Source: Armatimonadota bacterium (GTDB lineage: Bacteria; Armatimonadota; Zipacnadia; Zipacnadales; FEN-943). From it: a DNA stretch of 33,298 nt. A model generated the notes under the pieces. That model searched no databases, was not told where the DNA came from, and worked only from the letters and a program-made list of their open reading frames with translations. A program made the position numbers and the translations under genes. Below are positions 32,408 to 33,298 of this stretch, piece by piece (within the stretch, counting starts at the first letter, position 1; the number at the start of each line of letters is the position of its first letter). The DNA lies in assembly GCA_003170595.1 (NCBI GenBank), contig PMZA01000543.1, positions 1 through 33,298 of the forward strand, given 5' to 3'.

Positions 32408-33298
32408 TCACGGGAGGGGGACGTTCTCGAAGACGAAGGGAATGATCTTATCCGCCGCGCCACAGCGGACGAAGGTCAGCTGCAAGCCGGTCGGCACCAG
32501 CGGCGTCGCCACTTCGCCCTGTTGCTGTGGCTGCACGTTCAGCGGGAAGGTGGCGCCGATCTCTATCTTGCCGTTGGTATTGCCCTCGCTCGTCGAGTTC
32601 GGCAGGCAGGGGCGGCCGTCCGCCGTCAGCAGCGTCACCTTCTGCCAGTCGCGCCCGTACCACGACTGGCGCTGATCGTGGGCGATGGGCGGGGCGGTCG
32701 CGTCGAGGGCGATCTCGAGGTTGTCCCCCTGGGGCGACCCTGCGGGTCCGCCGCTCCTCTTCCACGTGCGGACCGTGACCGAGACGTCGTCCTGGGTGAA
32801 GGTCTTGCCCTCAGAATCCGCCGGGATCTTGATATCGACGACCTTCACCTCGGAGAAGCAGGTGATGCTGCCCTCGAGGCGGGTGAGGACCGTGGCCCCG
32901 GGGTCGGGGATGGGGAGCGTGAGCCAGAGAGGCTGGCGGCCCATGCGTCCCCAGGAGTCGCGCTGAAGGGGCTGGAGCCCGCCGTACATGCGCGTGTCGG
33001 TCTCGATGGGCTTGCCCACGTCAGGGACGGCGGTGACGTGAGACTGGAGGCCCGCGAAGCGGAGCTCGGCCTCGGGCGTGCGAGGGAGAAATTCGAGGTT
33101 GAGCTGAAGCTGGCTCGTTGGAGCCTGCCTCTCGGGCATGGCGGAGCCCCAGTGGAACATGGCGGTGCGGTTCTGGCTGGCGCTGATCATGGTGACGCGG
33201 AGGATGTAGTCATCGAGGACGCAGACCGGGCGGCCATCGACGGCGGGATCGCCCGGGCGGAGGGTGATGGGCGGATACTGGGAGCCCCAGGAGCCCTG
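32408..33298 (-). CDS. Secreted STN-like domain protein, paralog 3 (5' end outside window)
   Basis: 296 codons are visible; the frame is open to the right edge, so the signal peptide and the start of the STN domain lie outside. The first residues at the edge (QGSWGSQYPPITLRPGDPAV) are nearly identical to residues 115-134 of the chimeric gene at 25337. The following 60 residues remain very similar up to LPRTPEAE. The C-terminal half matches paralog 2 (LEGSITCFSEVKVVDIKIP, KTFTQDDVSVTVRTW, KIIPFVFENVPLP). ATG 33190 is internal and should not be used as a start. This gene shows what the 25337 gene lost after residue 192. Confidence 0.7.
   Translation of the reverse strand, partial: QGSWGSQYPPITLRPGDPAVDGRPVCVLDDYILRVTMISASQNRTAMFHWGSAMPERQAPTSQLQLNLEFLPRTPEAELRFAGLQSHVTAVPDVGKPIETDTRMYGGLQPLQRDSWGRMGRQPLWLTLPIPDPGATVLTRLEGSITCFSEVKVVDIKIPADSEGKTFTQDDVSVTVRTWKRSGGPAGSPQGDNLEIALDATAPPIAHDQRQSWYGRDWQKVTLLTADGRPCLPNSTSEGNTNGKIEIGATFPLNVQPQQQGEVATPLVPTGLQLTFVRCGAADKIIPFVFENVPLP

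Noticed and set aside
1-33298. tRNA or rRNA genes
   Set aside because: No convincing cloverleaf, T-arm or rRNA-like stretch was seen on either strand; a covariance-model scan would be decisive.

Overview
The window is high-GC bacterial chromosome or plasmid sequence with a composite layout. ECF sigma/anti-sigma pairs, an SLBB export-type protein and a paralogous family of secreted STN-like proteins suggest a Planctomycetota- or Armatimonadota-like host. That placement is a judgement from gene style and is not proven by the sequence.

Layout. (1) 1-5.4 kb: a repeat cluster resembling a transposon end, then a tightly overlapping SbcD/YhaO-like nuclease and SbcC/YhaN-like ATPase operon. (2) 5.4-20 kb: a mobile replicon-like block. 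It holds a PrimPol-type primase/DUF3987 protein (minus strand), a ParB-DNA methyltransferase fusion, a zinc-finger/TOPRIM/RecA-like primase-helicase split by a frameshift, an ArdC-like antirestriction protein, several small unknown genes and a serine recombinase. Most of its small genes end in TAG, while the flanking genes mostly end in TGA. (3) 20-22.5 kb: decayed sequence with a tyrosine recombinase that has lost its catalytic core and a broken beta-propeller-like gene. (4) 22.5-26.5 kb: an ECF sigma factor, its zinc anti-sigma, an SLBB protein, then a gene that fuses a secreted STN-like domain to the tail of a second sigma factor, followed by a small membrane protein. (5) 26.5-31.1 kb: a short element with IS21-like paired ends, an orphan glycyl radical enzyme, and a HigBA toxin-antitoxin pair that sits against a truncated phosphoesterase gene. 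(6) 31.1-33.3 kb: two more STN-like paralogs on the minus strand, the last one cut by the window edge.

The most interesting signals lie between the genes. Both primase modules are followed directly by dense arrays of a heptamer of the form TGNNGAC (TGTTGAC/TGTAGAC in one, TGCAGAC in the other), often in pairs 8 bp apart. These are candidate iteron-type origins of one replication system. Separately, the 7-mer GACTTGT was found six times in the window by eye. All six copies are intergenic, lie within the mobile block and point toward a gene, and three stand exactly 10 nt before the start codon. This looks like an element-wide regulatory site. Together the block reads as an integrated or resident plasmid-like replicon with two primases, a self-modifying or partition-linked methylase and an antirestriction gene, next to host envelope-signalling genes that have been rearranged by recombination.
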